From assembly GCA_019843655.1 (NCBI GenBank), contig JACDQD010000005.1, positions 3,561,575 through 3,625,574 on the forward strand: 64,000 bases of DNA. Direction: 5' to 3'. Made by a program: the position numbers and the translations under genes. How positions within the stretch are numbered: the stretch's first letter is position 1; every line of letters begins with the position of its first letter. This document shows positions 33,101-45,455 of the stretch, piece after piece. This DNA is from Lethocerus indicus (lineage: Eukaryota; Arthropoda; Insecta; Hemiptera; Belostomatidae). The notes below the pieces were generated by a model. It was not told the origin of the DNA, made no database searches, and saw only the letters and a list, made by a program, of their open reading frames with translations.

Positions 33101-33721
33101 TATTTATACTTAAAATTAGTTGAAGGTAGTTATATTGAAAAACGTTTCAGGGCTTAAGACTGACTTCAAGTGAAGCATGCCTGAAGGAATCAGTAGGATG
33201 GAATGGCGGCGGTGGTGCAAGGCTTGGACTCGGGGGTGTCCTCCTCATCCTGTCCAGCATCCTCATTATCCTCTACTTTGTTGTTGGTTATATTGTCCTG
33301 AGGTACATCCGGGGAGCCAGAGGTCTTGAGGCAATACCCAACCACACATTCTGGTTTACCACACTGCCTAACAGTGTCAAAGTAATGAATTGTTTTTAAT
33401 CTTTGATTTAGTAATGTGCTGAATGTTATTAGAAATATTAGTTAATTCGTCATTATTTTTTATTATTTTATGGACAGTAATTCCTAACTAAAATTTTAAT
33501 CAGTACTCTGTTTAATTCAATACTATTAGTCTTATTGAAAAATCTTAGTAAAATGTTTCATTAATTCCTTCTTCATGTTCGCTTTGGAATAACCATCTAA
33601 TTAACATTCGTATTGAAATATTATTGTATTAATTTTATTTATTTGTATTTATCTGTTTCAGAGAGCAGTTTTGTTTTTGGTCAATGGGTGTAAAAATCCT
33701 GAGAGCTACGATAGGATTTAA
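30147..33721 (+). CDS. MRH-domain (mannose-6-phosphate-receptor-like) type I membrane protein, isoform A
   Basis: Exons: 30147-30322 (first exon A), 32119-32215, 32505-32620, 32969-33065, 33151-33381, 33662-33721. Total 777 nt, 258 residues, phases consistent. The start ATG opens a signal peptide (MNWGILAGPLLGLVVLWG). It is followed by a lumenal domain with paired cysteines: CEAAGFCKC, LCGSPFKNESSICYG, VCLN, LLRCDDS and SEACLKE. A glycine-rich stem leads to one membrane span (GVLLILSSILIILYFVVGYI). The short cytosolic tail has LRYIRGARGLEAIPNHTFW, which strongly resembles the tail of the cation-dependent mannose-6-phosphate receptor (RGAKGWEQIPHLAFW). It therefore probably cycles between Golgi and endosomes. 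The Gln, Arg, Glu and Tyr that bind the sugar in M6PR are not evident, so lectin activity is doubtful. It may instead be an Atg27/Mrl1-like sorting protein. The function is not established. Confidence 0.85.
31767..31933 (+). CDS. Alternative first coding exon B of the MRH protein (isoform B)
   Basis: This exon opens with ATG at 31767, preceded in frame by a stop (TAA at 31761). It encodes its own signal peptide (MRTALLVLITVAHWC) and then CLQIEECKCRFDNGRGLDLT. That segment is clearly homologous to exon A (FCKCQFPDGRGLDLTSL) in the same protein. It ends in GG|GTAATG at phase 2, exactly the phase of exon A, so either can be spliced to the exon at 32119. Isoform B would be 255 residues. A candidate initiator (TCAGTT at 31689-31694) lies 78 bp upstream. 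Unlike exon A, the exon sits in AT-rich, CpG-poor DNA. No mutation breaks the frame. Confidence 0.8.
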
Positions 33722-35450
33722 TCTGGAGTTCATTCAAGCTCATAAATCGATACATTTATATACGTTACATACATTCATAATGTCTAATACACCTAATCAT
33801 ACTTTGAGAAAATGATCAAATTTTTTATATTAAGCTAAGTTACCTTGTTTTTTAAACGAAAAACAATAAAAGAAATGAAGGAAAAGTAATATTTTTTTAC
33901 TATAATTATGCATAGGAGATGGCAATTAATTTGTATTTGAACAATTAGCTTTTTGAAACTAGCTTTATATATTTTATACTTGATTTTGTTGCTCTACGGT
34001 AATGTGCAGATCGCCTTCTTTGTCTTTCAATACGATAATAAATGTATATTTGGGCAGATAGGTTTTGGGAATGAATTTCATGTATTTGATTTTGTAGCTC
34101 TAAAATGTAAATGAATGGTAATATGCGGATAGCCTTTTCTGTTAACATTTATACTATTTATATCTTATTGTGGTCCCAGAAGAAGTCATTTTTATTTTAT
34201 CTTCCAAATAATAATTATGATTTCATTGCAACTGGAAGTTTAGAATAGCTGTGTTCAGTTCAGTTTTACCTTCTGGATTTCAGATTGAATAATTCTTTTA
34301 GGGCCGTTTCTCTGGTATTGTATTTAAGGCTCAGTATTTTTATGAGAAATATTGGCAACAGTACAAACAAACATTTCCTGACAGTCCCATGCCGTGTCAA
34401 ATAAGATAGTTCATATGACAGAGATACAAGCAAACATTAATATTTAAATGTACACACATCTGAAATACATGAGTTTAAAAATTAATATTTTTATTTTGTT
34501 TATCGTGAGCATATTAACAGAGGATAGAATTTGTGATATTTTAGTATTGTACTGTATGTAGCCAATAAGACAGGATTATAATGTTAGTTTGACTAGAACT
34601 GACTTGTTATGTGGAAACAAATTTAATTAATTTTTGTACTTTGTACAGGAGTAATTTACTTGTTTGTACAAAATACAATTTTTTGTGTATGATGTAAAAT
34701 GAAAGTGCAGATAATTTGGTGTAATAAAGTGGCCTTCGGTTTGTTTTTGGTTACATATAAATAAAAGGTATTATCTTAATTTTCATAAAATATTGTATTG
34801 CGAATGCAACTGCACCCTTTATTTTACCTTGAATTGTGCCTTTATAACTATAGATTTTTATATTAGGTGTAGATTTCATCGAAGTATTTAGAATATTTTA
34901 AATAGAATATCCTTGAAAATCAAATCAAATCTAATCTTAATCAAAATATTTCTTTTTTTATAAGTTTAATGTTTCATAATGAAATCAAGATTTTTTTATG
35001 GTGATGCTAAGTTATCAGCATCAAACAAAGAAAGAAATTTGAACTAATAGTTTTTATAACTGTAATTATTTTTAAGACATGGGAATTAATTTTTTTTGTG
35101 GGTAGATAGCCATTTTCATATTAATTTTATTAGATGTAAATGAATTTACATTCGGAGTATGTCTGCAAGGTTTCTATCTTTTGATCCTTAGATTTTCTGT
35201 TATATATACGTTATTGAATTTTGTTTTAAATTAAATATTATCTTGCGAAGTTCTAGACCTAGACAAGTTTTTGTTTTTATTAATTTAATATTAATTGTTG
35301 TATATAACATAGGAAGTATTATTATATGGTCTCTTTCTTCGATGAATATAATACAGTTCTGATACATCAACTGTTCATATCGCTACAATTGTTTATTGTA
35401 TAGAAAGTATGTAATTACATTTAAATTCTGTGACTATAGAAACCTCGGTG
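33722..35450. other. 3' flank of the MRH gene
   Basis: AT-rich and CpG-poor, with AATAAA at 33865-33870 as the first likely poly(A) signal and another near 34725. No further coding exon was recognised. Confidence 0.6.
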
Positions 35451-36672
35451 ACTATACAGTTCTTCAAGTCACCGGTAGATAGCGCGGGTGGGGTGGATGT
35501 ATTAATTGTTCAGAAGCGAACAGATATACGTGCAGAAGTGTCCCCAAAGGTGTCATAAAGGAAATTCCAATTTGAGCAACACATCTTCGGAATTATGGCC
35601 GGTCTTTGAATATAAAAATATGGCCCATGGCCGCATACTTTCTCCACCTCGCACATCTGCTTATGTACTTAACAGCGAACCGTTTATTATTTTTTTATAC
35701 AATTTTTTAAATTAATATTTATAAAACTGTAATTTCTGTTGTGGCCCTTCTCGGTAATTAGTACGGTTCGGAAATTACCGTCTCGTTCGCATTTCAGTGA
35801 CGTTTCGTTCTTATTTAGTCTAGCGAAATGTTAAAAATTATGAATTTAACGCCAGGAAAATACCGTAAGACAAATTTCCAACTTTAGAGTAATAAAGGAA
35901 TACCTCAATAACAGTACGCTGGTTCCACTAACTAGGGAGCGGTAATTTTATTTAATTACGATAATTAGAATGTAATCCATTCTTTTGTAAACTTCTTATA
36001 CAACTATCTTCATTGTTACACCGTTCTTATTTGCATTTTGAAAACACTTTTGTTTTCGGAAATAGTAAACTGCACAAGGAGTCATTTTAAGAAATATTTT
36101 GGGATAGTTCTGGGAGTATTTCCTTCCTGGCTTTTAAGGGGGTCCTGGACTTCTTAAATTGTTGCGTTCTTACTGTCGTTTTAAGGTGGCTATTTCAATT
36201 TCGACTCTAGTTCTTTGGTATGTATCGCGTCGAAACGTGGTCACGTGACGAGGAACCGAGCGGGCGGGCAGCGTTGCGCAACCGGTTTCACAGATGGATT
36301 TTTGCCTCTTTGTTTTTTTTTTCTTTCTATATTCGGCCCCCAGAAGCCCGAGGAGAAGGCGGCGGCTACTGTATATAGTTAGTACAGACGGGGCACGCTT
36401 AAAGGGCCTCACCGACGCCGGTACAGGGTCAGTTAGCTCCAAGAGAGGTCGGGGTCGGGATAGGAGTTACCGTTATACGGACGGCATCCATCAAGGATAA
36501 ATATCGCGCGGATTCGTCGGCTCAGATACTGTCCCTCGGATAACTGCTTTTGTACCGTTTTAAACAGTTCCAACAATTATCGCACTCCTGTTTTACGGCT
36601 CAAGACAGAGAAGGCGCTTTTCGTACGGAAAAATAAGCCAAAGTTAGGCGAATCAGAGATAAAAACGTATTA
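35450..36672. other. Start of the CpG-rich gene-poor region; CLEAR-type E-box at 36240
   Basis: CpG becomes frequent at about 35.45 kb and stays so to the window end. GTCACGTGAC at 36240-36249 is a perfect 10-bp palindrome matching the CLEAR/E-box motif bound by MITF/TFE-type bHLH-Zip factors. It is followed by a GC-rich segment and TCAGTTAG near 36430. This may be an untranslated first exon or promoter, but no coding exon is visible next to it. Confidence 0.35.
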
Positions 36673-36885
36673 TTAGGTGTATCCAAAAGTAATCAACAAT
36701 TTGATAAGATGTATTTTGGTCTTGAGGAGTTCTTCAAGAGGGGAATCGAAAATTTGCCGGAAAAGTGGCAGAGTTGTTGATAATATTGGTGAATATATAG
36801 TAGATTAATAATTAGAGTTTCTTTTTTAGCAAAATAAAATGAATTCCAAAGTCAAAATGTTGATTACTTTTGGGTGCCCCTAATA
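36671..36885 (+). mobile_element. Internally deleted mariner element
   Basis: Terminal inverted repeats at 36673-36698 (TTAGGTGTATCCAAAAG...) and 36858-36883 match with three mismatches in 26. TA target duplications flank the element at 36671-36672 and 36884-36885. Just inside, the plus strand encodes FFKRGIENLPEKWQ and then, after a one-base frameshift, VDNIGEYIVD and a stop. This is the typical C-terminus of a mariner transposase. Only about 40 codons of the gene remain, so the copy is inactive. Confidence 0.85.
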
Positions 36886-39800
36886 TAGTTAGCATTCTGT
36901 TAAGGGGAGTTTTAAGTATAAAGTCATCAGGAGGTAGAATATTTTTCGACATTACGTCCTATTTAAGCGTCGATAATCGAGTAAAACCATCACTGATCAT
37001 TGAATTCCTTCACAATGAATTTTTGGGCATTTCGCAGGTAACTGCGGTACGGTTTTTATTAGACAAACATCCCTCAAGTATAATTAGTTCTATAGCTTCA
37101 TTTTGCCCTTAAAATTTCGAAGATACCGAATGTATGGTTGCTGGGCAGGACAGTACAGTGAAGACAGGATCGACTTCGTGGGGTAGATTGGAGCGTTCAA
37201 AATTTTGTTTCAGAAGACATTGAGACAGCCGAGAAAGTGATGAGGGTTAACCGGTCAATAAATAAATAATTATTATTGTAATTAACGCGCAATATTAAAT
37301 ATAAAAGGGCGGTACATTTCTGCAAGACATTTTTTTCTGAGTTCGAGCTTGAGGTAGTTGCCCCTGAAGGTAATTGGGAAAAATTGGTAAGTCATGATTC
37401 AGTGACCGGCATCCCCCTCTATTGAGATAATTCCTCTGACTGTAATGCGGAAGGCGCGTTCCGCATGACTATCGCGTCGATTGCCAAAACAGAATTAAAG
37501 AAAAAATTAAAATTAGTCCCCACAGTAAAGGAGGGGCGGGGGGGGCCGATATAGTACAATTATATTTTTATTTATATTTGATTCAAATATACCTATATTA
37601 AAGATTACAGAGATTAAAGTCAATTTTCCTGATGAACGTTTTATGCGAATGTAGGAAATGTTCATCGGCAAGCCCGATATGCAATGTCGGTATAAAAGTT
37701 CAAACATGAGTCAACTTATTCGATAATGGACACCGCTCAGAATAAAAGCCACGAAGAACCATTGCTGGGGTGAATCACCGCTGCCAACCTGGTTTTTATT
37801 TTTATTTTTTAATGTCCCTGGCTTTTCGGATAATATAAAATTAGTGCGGTTAAACGTTAAACATTGCGGTTGAACATGTTCTGGCCCTGATCTCCTGACC
37901 TATATTTTATGAGCCAGCTATTGATAATAACTTTTGACGTAGAGATCCGTTCAGAAATAGTTTGAACTAACGTCTTTAGATTGCGCGATACCGAAAATGT
38001 ACATTTTCAATGTAGGACTAGGCGAGCAAAGGAAATAAATTTTTGTCAAATCATATTTCAGAAAAACTCGGTACGCCCGTTGATAATAAAATATTTTTCC
38101 TGATAATCGGGAGCCTTTTAGGACAAAATTATATTTTTAAAATTCAATAAGAATAAAAAGCGTAGAACGCCAAATAAGTGAATTGCAATATTATATTTGG
38201 TGCACCCATTTTTGATTACACTCGGCTGTAATCATCGAATTTGAATAATTATTGATGTTTTTGATGTAAGGCTCGGTTGGGGAACGTTGCTACTTATATC
38301 GTATACTTTTTTGCGGTACCATTATGTAGGATTTCAACTATCAGTAATATTTAAAAGTTACCTCTAACCCATGCTGCACCTGTAGGAAATCGTCGTACCG
38401 CGAACAGTTCTTCAACTCTTTCCTAAACAAAATAAATCGAAAGTTCGAAATTTATTTCAGCGTAATAGTATTTCCAAATTTTCTATGGGATCAATAGATT
38501 CTTACCTAATGTTCATATAAACTACTGTACAAGGTTGTACTTCTTATTTTCTCCTTGTTCACTCTCTGGGCGATGGTTCGTCCGAACGCGACAATTCGCC
38601 GGAAGCCGAAGTGGTCTTCTTCCCCGATTGTGGGTACAGGACCTAAAATGGGACCAAGGATTACTGGAGAAACGGTGATTCACAGGCCGATCCAAAGTGG
38701 AGTTGGCGGCGTGATTCAGAGTCGAATAGATCCGTTCGACACCTGGTCGAAATAGGTTTCGAAGAATTATTTTACCCAACGCTCTAAGTCCAAGTTGAAC
38801 TTTCAAGGTTGTCCGCCGGCCGGCCAACGCAATCCACCCGACAGTGACTATCGAGTCTAAACACGATTGCTTTCTGTTTGCAGACGCGGACCCTCGCTGC
38901 CGTATCCGGTTTCAGACAAAGAACCAGAAAATATCCCCGTTATGGCAGAATACGAAATTGTTAAAACCAAATCGTCGAATCAATTAACAGAGCTAGATAT
39001 AATTTAATTAAATTAACGACCCAGGTGATCATTTCGTATTAACGTCTTATTGTCGTTTCCCTTATCAGTCTCTGACCGGAGAAGCTTGTAAAATAAGAAT
39101 GAAAACCTCCATTTTCAGAGAAATTTGGAAGACAGATGTAAGGCCGCTGTTTAGGGACGTTTGGATTAGGGTTCTCCCGCCGACAGCAGAGAACGATAGG
39201 AATAGGACAGAAAGCTTGAATCGGAAAAGAGGGGATGTATCCTTAGCAAGAGTCGGGACGAGAGAAGTGGAAATAAAATAAATTAGGTCAGTTTTTAATT
39301 TTAAAAGAACCATCCAACCAGCGGGCAATATGAGAACACTTTCATAGGTGTCTACTGGAGACAGATCACAAGATGGAACCGACATTATTCCGGTAATAGG
39401 TGTCTTAAATTTAAAGTGTAATTTATCACTCGCGCACAGTACATATGAACGTATAATATAAATATCAAAACAGTAGAATTACAATTAGGCGAAATCGGGG
39501 AGTGGAGACATAATATCTGGCAGGAATCTAGATTTTTTGTTACCGACATCTTTAAATTTGTTGAGGTATTAAGAAATTGTTCGCAAACCAATCGTATAAA
39601 CTGTTTATTGCGAATATTTTCGGAATTTTCCACATTCAATTTTATCAAGTTTCGAACGTTTGTCGCAACCGGCCCTCCCGGCACCCCGAGAAAGATCGAA
39701 TTAAATCCTGAATTTATACAATCAGTTTTCAAATTGCTTTTTTATTTTGGTTGTAAAACACGTTATGATGAGTCACGAAATGACTCCCCGTGTTCGCATT

Positions 39801-40763
39801 TTAATGAACGGAAATGGCCAATTCTAGTCGTACGATGTACGCTAATTTATAGAATTAAAAGATTTTTGAAATAGTAAATAATCTTCCACAATTAAGGATT
39901 CTGTGTGAGATAAGAGGAACGTCCCTTGGCCTTATATGGGATCCAGATAACGAGCTTTCACGGAGATGACGCAGATGTGTGCGTGTGTGTTTCGGAAGGA
40001 AACGAATATTTGATTTAATCAAAAATTCGCCTCAAAAAGATCATTTGATTGTTATAATATAAGACAATAACTGAAGACGATGTCTGAATACTTTACAGAA
40101 GTCTAAATAATACCGATACAAAAATAAATAATAGCCACTCAAAGAAAGTTTTGATTTTTAAAAGCCCTAAAAAATCGTTTACAGGCAAAATTTGTACTTT
40201 TCTTGGGGGTCTCTTAAGAATCTAAGAAACGATTCTAAGGGAAAATTCTTGACTGGGTTACAAGTTCATTATAATAATATGACCGACAGGAGGAAGTTTT
40301 TTCCACATACCGAAATCCCTTGAAAAAATCCCTGGATCGGCCGTATATATTGTATTTCATGGTCTTCAAGGGCGACCGGATCCGAGGTCGTTGATTAGAC
40401 GAGTTATCGTTTCTTACGAAAGATTCGTTTGTTCTTTCTCGAACTCGACTAGGTCGACGCTTTTCGAAACTCTAGAAGTATTTCTGGAAGCTTCTTCGAG
40501 AAGAACTGAGGGCCGGTGAACTGGAAATAAGATTTGCTTTGAGTTAAGGATTGTTGAGTTTTTATAGCAAAGATAAGGGATTCTAAATTATGGGAATAAT
40601 TCATCTAATTACTATCAACTGTCGATGTATTGTTGCACGGTCAATGGATACGTTTTGTTAATTATAATAATGTCAAATCAAATAATTTGAAGCACCTACA
40701 AATTAAATACCGTAAATTTTTTTTCAACTTCGTAACTATTTTGGTTCACCTTTAATGTCTCAT
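36886..40763. other. Gene-poor spacer
   Basis: CpG-rich intergenic or intronic DNA. The open frames present (for example 38522-38827 minus, 39065-39385 minus, 39608-39874 plus) overlap on opposite strands, carry no recognisable motif and look random. No RNA gene or clear repeat was found. Confidence 0.5.
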
Positions 40764-40945
40764 TATTCTACAAGATTACAGTAACAGTACAGTGAGGATA
40801 CCCGAAAAACATCCAAAGTGGCAATAGTGACTAACACGGCTAGTGAAGATGGCGAGCAGCCGAAACCGGTCTAGCAGAAGACCAAACCGGCGAGAGGAGG
40901 CAGAAACACCACAAACCTGAGTTATGTTAAACTATTCTACAAGAT
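40764..40945 (+). mobile_element. Short retroelement with hammerhead-like core, copy 1, with 13-bp target duplication
   Basis: A 156-bp element (40777-40932) is bounded by identical 13-bp direct repeats TATTCTACAAGAT at 40764-40776 and 40933-40945. It shares its body with copies at about 45.3 and 46.8 kb (GATGGCGAGCAGCCGAAAC in the centre, a purine-rich tail with CAGAAACAC). The hammerhead core at 40839-40875 has stem I GCTA/TAGC but reads GTGAAGA where CTGANGA is needed, so the ribozyme should be inactive. There is no open frame, so the element is non-autonomous. Confidence 0.8.
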
Positions 40946-43439
40946 GTATGTCGCAATTATGACAAATGGTATCGGATATTCAAGTGCAGGTAGCGTGGAA
41001 GTGTCGAAACGTATCCGTCGCAGGTCTGTCGGTCTGTCGGAAGACTTAGCTCTCATTTTAAAATTGTTCGCCCCGACCGTATTATCCGCACGGCTCCCCT
41101 TGCGCACATTTGACCTCAATTTGGCGATTTCGTCACAGCTTTAAACTGACACTTTTGGCGAGACCGGGCTTTCTTTGTGGTTGTGGGGCACGGCGTTCGC
41201 GACCCGGCGCGTATTGTTATTGGCCCAAAGCGGCAGTACGTGCAAAGATATCGGCGGGTATGAAGCAACGGAAGTAAATTTAAAACGGGCCTCCGGAAAC
41301 GGCTTGAGGAAGGATGCTTCCTGAGGATGAAACCGATACCGTCCCATAAAGAGATGGTGAGCATAAATCGGCAGCTTAGAAAATCCCACCGCCTATTAAA
41401 TAAAAATAATTGTAGGAAAGTTCATAAGGCGAAAATCTGCTTTTTCTGTTTTTTTTTCTGAAGGCGGCATATGCATTCATCTGAAAATTTAACATATCCT
41501 GTAAGCTAATGCCAGGTCTGTCCGGGTGACCTCTAAGTGACCTCTGTCGTTCCCCGGTGATTTCGACCCATCACGGCCGTTTCCACGCTACCGTTATAAC
41601 TTAACATAAAATATCTCTTAAATGTAAATAGTATACGATTATAAAATAAATAATGAAAAAAAACAAAACGCATCAATACATAAAACACTTGAACCGCATT
41701 AGGTATATTGGCGATTGAATTATTAGTCGCTTCACGCTTGTTGGTTGAGCGTACCTTTTGTGGCCGAAATAACATTTTAGGTTCTACGCGTGCCAGCAAA
41801 ACCATGCCTTGGCACGCGTGCCATAGGTTCGCCACCCCCGGCCTAGGCCTTTCACTGAATTTCCTATCGACAGTTCTTAATTGACACGAACGTTAAGCGA
41901 TATTCCCACCGGTTTTAATTCTCTAATTGACTTTTCTGTGTCATTCCGCCAGCCATAGTGTAAGCAGCGATTAGGTTTTCCGCCTCCGCTGGATATATAC
42001 AATATATTCCGAACTCTCGCAGATTCCCCCTGAAAAACAAAGTATACCATAAATATTAAATGCGCGTCGGCTTCCATTGTCGAGAATCAACAATGTACTG
42101 TCGTCTGGCAACAGTTTCACTATTCTGTCTCCAGAATGTTGGAAACTTTAAAAACGGACCTTCTCAATGCTAATTTTAATTTCTTAAATAATTCAGAACA
42201 AGTTACACCCGTCGTATAGATAAATTCCTCTATAGTGCATACGTTTGCTTTGATTCTTTTTTTCAACCCACATCCATCGTAATTTATGGTTTGTTTTTTT
42301 TTCAGAAAACCAAAAACAAGAGCGTTTTATATCCCTGTGCACGGACATTGAAGTACTATTATTAGCAATACCGAGTGGATTCCCAGCAGTAGGGCATTGA
42401 GTCAAAATGAATGCCTCCATTTGATATTTTCGAAATCATCCCCTCATCACAAAGAAAAACCTGAAATTGGTTTTGTTTTATATTTTAAGGACGAAATTTG
42501 TGTCAGGCGTGCGAAAATAAAATCGAACTGACACGACAACGCTTTGCAACAATGGGCCAACAACCCCCGTTGTATATATATATATATACTAATATTGTTG
42601 GCTAATTTATAACAAATTAATTAATGTGGGGCTAATTAATTCGTGTGGAAACGCGGCGCCTCCCCCTCTTACTACACAATATCGAGCATGCCGCGCTCCT
42701 AAACAAAATAACCGTTGGGCAACCTTCCCGTTTCTTGCGCAATCGGCGTTCACTATCGGCCGTTTACAGATTTCAAACTGTGAACGCATTCCCCAATGCT
42801 GGAGAACGTTGTCGCGCCCCTGAGCAATGAGGAGATCGCCAAGTAAACACGATTGTTTTTAATTGCTAAGTTTAAGTGTTTAGAACCCTTACATGCTTAC
42901 ATTTATTAAAAACAATAAGGGATAAATTTAGGCCAATGTGTTTTGACCGAGATTAAATCAATACCGTTAATTATCAATTAACTTTCAAATTGAAATTCCA
43001 AACCAATATCGTCCACAGACGCCTGTTAAAATTACCACCATTGAACGGTTCAGCGATCATTAAGAGGCAGTACAATACAGATGTAAATATTATGTGTGTG
43101 GGTGTACGTGTGTGTATAGGTAGACAGTTATTAGAGTAATAACCGGATGGTTGTTATCATTTGTAAACAGCCAAACATTGATACTTAATTGATGCGGCTT
43201 ATTTTATCAGGTATTCACAGCACTCTTTTTTTTCATTCATTTTTATAGTCACAACAACAATTTCTGTTTTATTGTGTCCCGTGAGAGTGCTCTATAAAAT
43301 CGCTCACTGAACTCTGGAAGGGAGGAGCCACCCTGTGATGGCACTCCATTGGTAATATGAGGGAGGTAGAATTGATATCCATTTGTTTCGTAAAAGTGGA
43401 AATTTTTAACTATCCTTAAAAAATACTGAAATCATTGTT

Positions 43440-43482
<43 letters not shown>

Positions 43483-44611
43483 AAATATATGGAAGTTAAC
43501 CTTATCGAGTTAACAATTCGAGTTCCACTATTTATGACATAATGCCGCGTGAAACATCGTTTATACAACTCTCTAATAAGTGGGCTGAAATATGCTATTT
43601 GGAAACAGTGCAGCGCCACACGATATGTAATATTTGGCAACCCTTATTCTTATATAAGTAATGATACACTATTCGTTTTTGTGTAGCCGACACAATTTAA
43701 TTTACCCAAGGTTGGTGTTATGAGGTGAACTGAGTTTTTATTAAGGACAACAACGCTCTTAATAAAAACTTTCGAAGGTATGATTTAAAATGCAGTTCGG
43801 CATACCTCTCCGGGATCGCTGCTAATAGTCTCTGCAGGGAGTTAGTTATTAGTTAATTCATAAGTTGGTTCGTACTTGCAAGTGAAATAATATTTTGGCT
43901 TAACGTTTTAAACGTGCCTGCAAAATGATTCCATAGATAGGTTCGTGAATTTCGTATCGACTATTTCTAATTGACTGAAAAGTTAGGCAATATTACCGCT
44001 GGTTTGATTCAACCGAGTACTTTAATTTGGTTAGCAGTTATCGCCGGTAACAGTCTCAGTTCTACCATCGAACTATTCAATTTTCCAATAACGTATTCCG
44101 AGCTGGGATTAATGTCGTATTTTATAATTTGCGATATACGATCGTCTGACCTGTATGGTCATTCACGGACTCGTGACGACGGCGCTAAAATTTGTGGGGA
44201 AAGCCTGAGGACCAAATGTCTCTGGAATTGTGTTACATAAGACCTTAAATATTCAGTCCAAAAATGTAATAATACCTTTTTTCCTTCCTGATTTCTAGGG
44301 CCGGTCCTTGAATTCGAAACCGATTATTTTTGGGTTATTATTCTTTAAAAATAAAAACGCTACACTTTAAATACGAATAAACGAAATTTAAATAATACTA
44401 TTTTTCACTTCATAATTCATTCCGTGCACAGAATATTAAAAAATGCCTGGTAGTGAACGTACTGACTAATAATTTTCTTATACTTTATGTAAAAAAAGTG
44501 TTTAATCAAACAAAAATAGGTATACATTTTTAATCATCAGAATCAAGTGTACAATATTTATTACAGTCCATAATACATAATGTATTTAATGAAAATTATG
44601 AAAAATTGTTC
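40946..44611. other. Gene-poor spacer with TA microsatellites
   Basis: Contains a short (TA)n run near 42586 and a longer one at 43443-43476. The open frames seen are short, overlap on both strands and show no family resemblance. No other structure was recognised. Confidence 0.5.
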
Positions 44612-45046
44612 CACCGATAAACTAGCGCCCTCTGAGGGTGGTGCGGATATGTACTTAACTAAAGTTCGTTGACTGCACTTACACCGATAAACTAGCGCCC
44701 CCCTGAGTGTGGTGCGGAAATGTACTTAACTAAAGTTCGTTGAGTGCACTTGTACCGATAAACTAGCGCCCCCTGAGCGTGGTGCGGAAATGTACTTAAC
44801 TAAAGTTCGTTCGGTGCACATGCACCGATAAACTAGCGCCCCCAAGAGCGTGGTGCGGAAATGTACTTAACTAAAGTTCGTTGGGTACACTTGCACCGAG
44901 AACTAGCGCCCCCAAGAGTGTGGTGCGGAAATGTACTTAACTAAAGTTCGTTGGGTACACTTGCACCGAGAACTAGCGCCACCTGAGCGTGGTGCGGAAA
45001 TGTACTTAACTAAAGTTCGTTCGGTGCACTTGCACCAATTAACTAG
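44612..45046. repeat. Six-unit 70-71-bp tandem array with a CTCF-like core in each unit
   Basis: Units start at 44614, 44684, 44755, 44825, 44896 and 44966, and a truncated seventh begins at 45035. The conserved body is CCGATAAACTAGCGCC, then a variable CCCTGAGNGTGG stretch, then GTGCGGAAATGTACTTAAC and AAAGTTCGTT. On the minus strand the variable part reads CTCAGGGGGCGCTA (unit 3), CTCAGAGGGCGCTA (unit 1) and CTCAGGTGGCGCTA (unit 6). These fit the AGRKGGCGC core of CTCF sites. Units 4 and 5 have CTCTTGGGGGCGCTA, and unit 2 has one extra G. Divergence between units is a few bases. Confidence 0.9.
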
Positions 45047-45312
45047 ATTACTAAAAGTAAAGTTTTTTCAATAAATTTTGGATAAACTTTTATGATCTTA
45101 AATATACAATATCAGATAGGTTTCCTGTCATATATTTGGAAGTCAGAACCTAATAGTTGTGACCAGTTTTGTGATCAAATATATATTTGACCGATAATCC
45201 GACAAAGACTGAAGCCGATTAAAAAATCCCTCCCAACCCAAATAAGACAAACAACATCCCCAAAAACACGATAACAAGACACACAAATATATACACAGAC
45301 AACTACCACAGT

Positions 45313-45455
45313 ACAAGTGGCAGTAACAGTGCAGTGAGGATGCCCAAAAAACCAAAGTGACTAAGACCGCTACTGACGATGGCGAGCAGCCGAAACCGGT
45401 CTAGCAAAAGACCAAACCGGCTGGAGCGGGCAGAAACACAGGAAACCTATTAAAT
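45313..45455 (+). mobile_element. Short hammerhead retroelement, copy 2
   Basis: Starts near CCACAGTACAAGTGGCAG and ends near CAGAAACACAGGAAACC. It is roughly 80% identical to copy 1 over about 140 bp. Its ends and target duplication could not be fixed. It carries the best-preserved ribozyme of the family. Confidence 0.75.
45369..45405 (+). ncRNA. Type I hammerhead ribozyme motif, intact consensus
   Basis: In order: stem I GCTA, core CTGACGA (matches CUGANGA), stem II GGC-loop-GCC, core GAA, a minimal stem III formed by the palindrome ACCGGT, cleavage-site C, and stem I TAGC. Every invariant position of the hammerhead is present and stem I pairs fully. The very short stem III is typical of hammerheads in Penelope-like elements and retrozymes, which often act as dimers. 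Self-cleavage is inferred, not shown. Confidence 0.8.
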
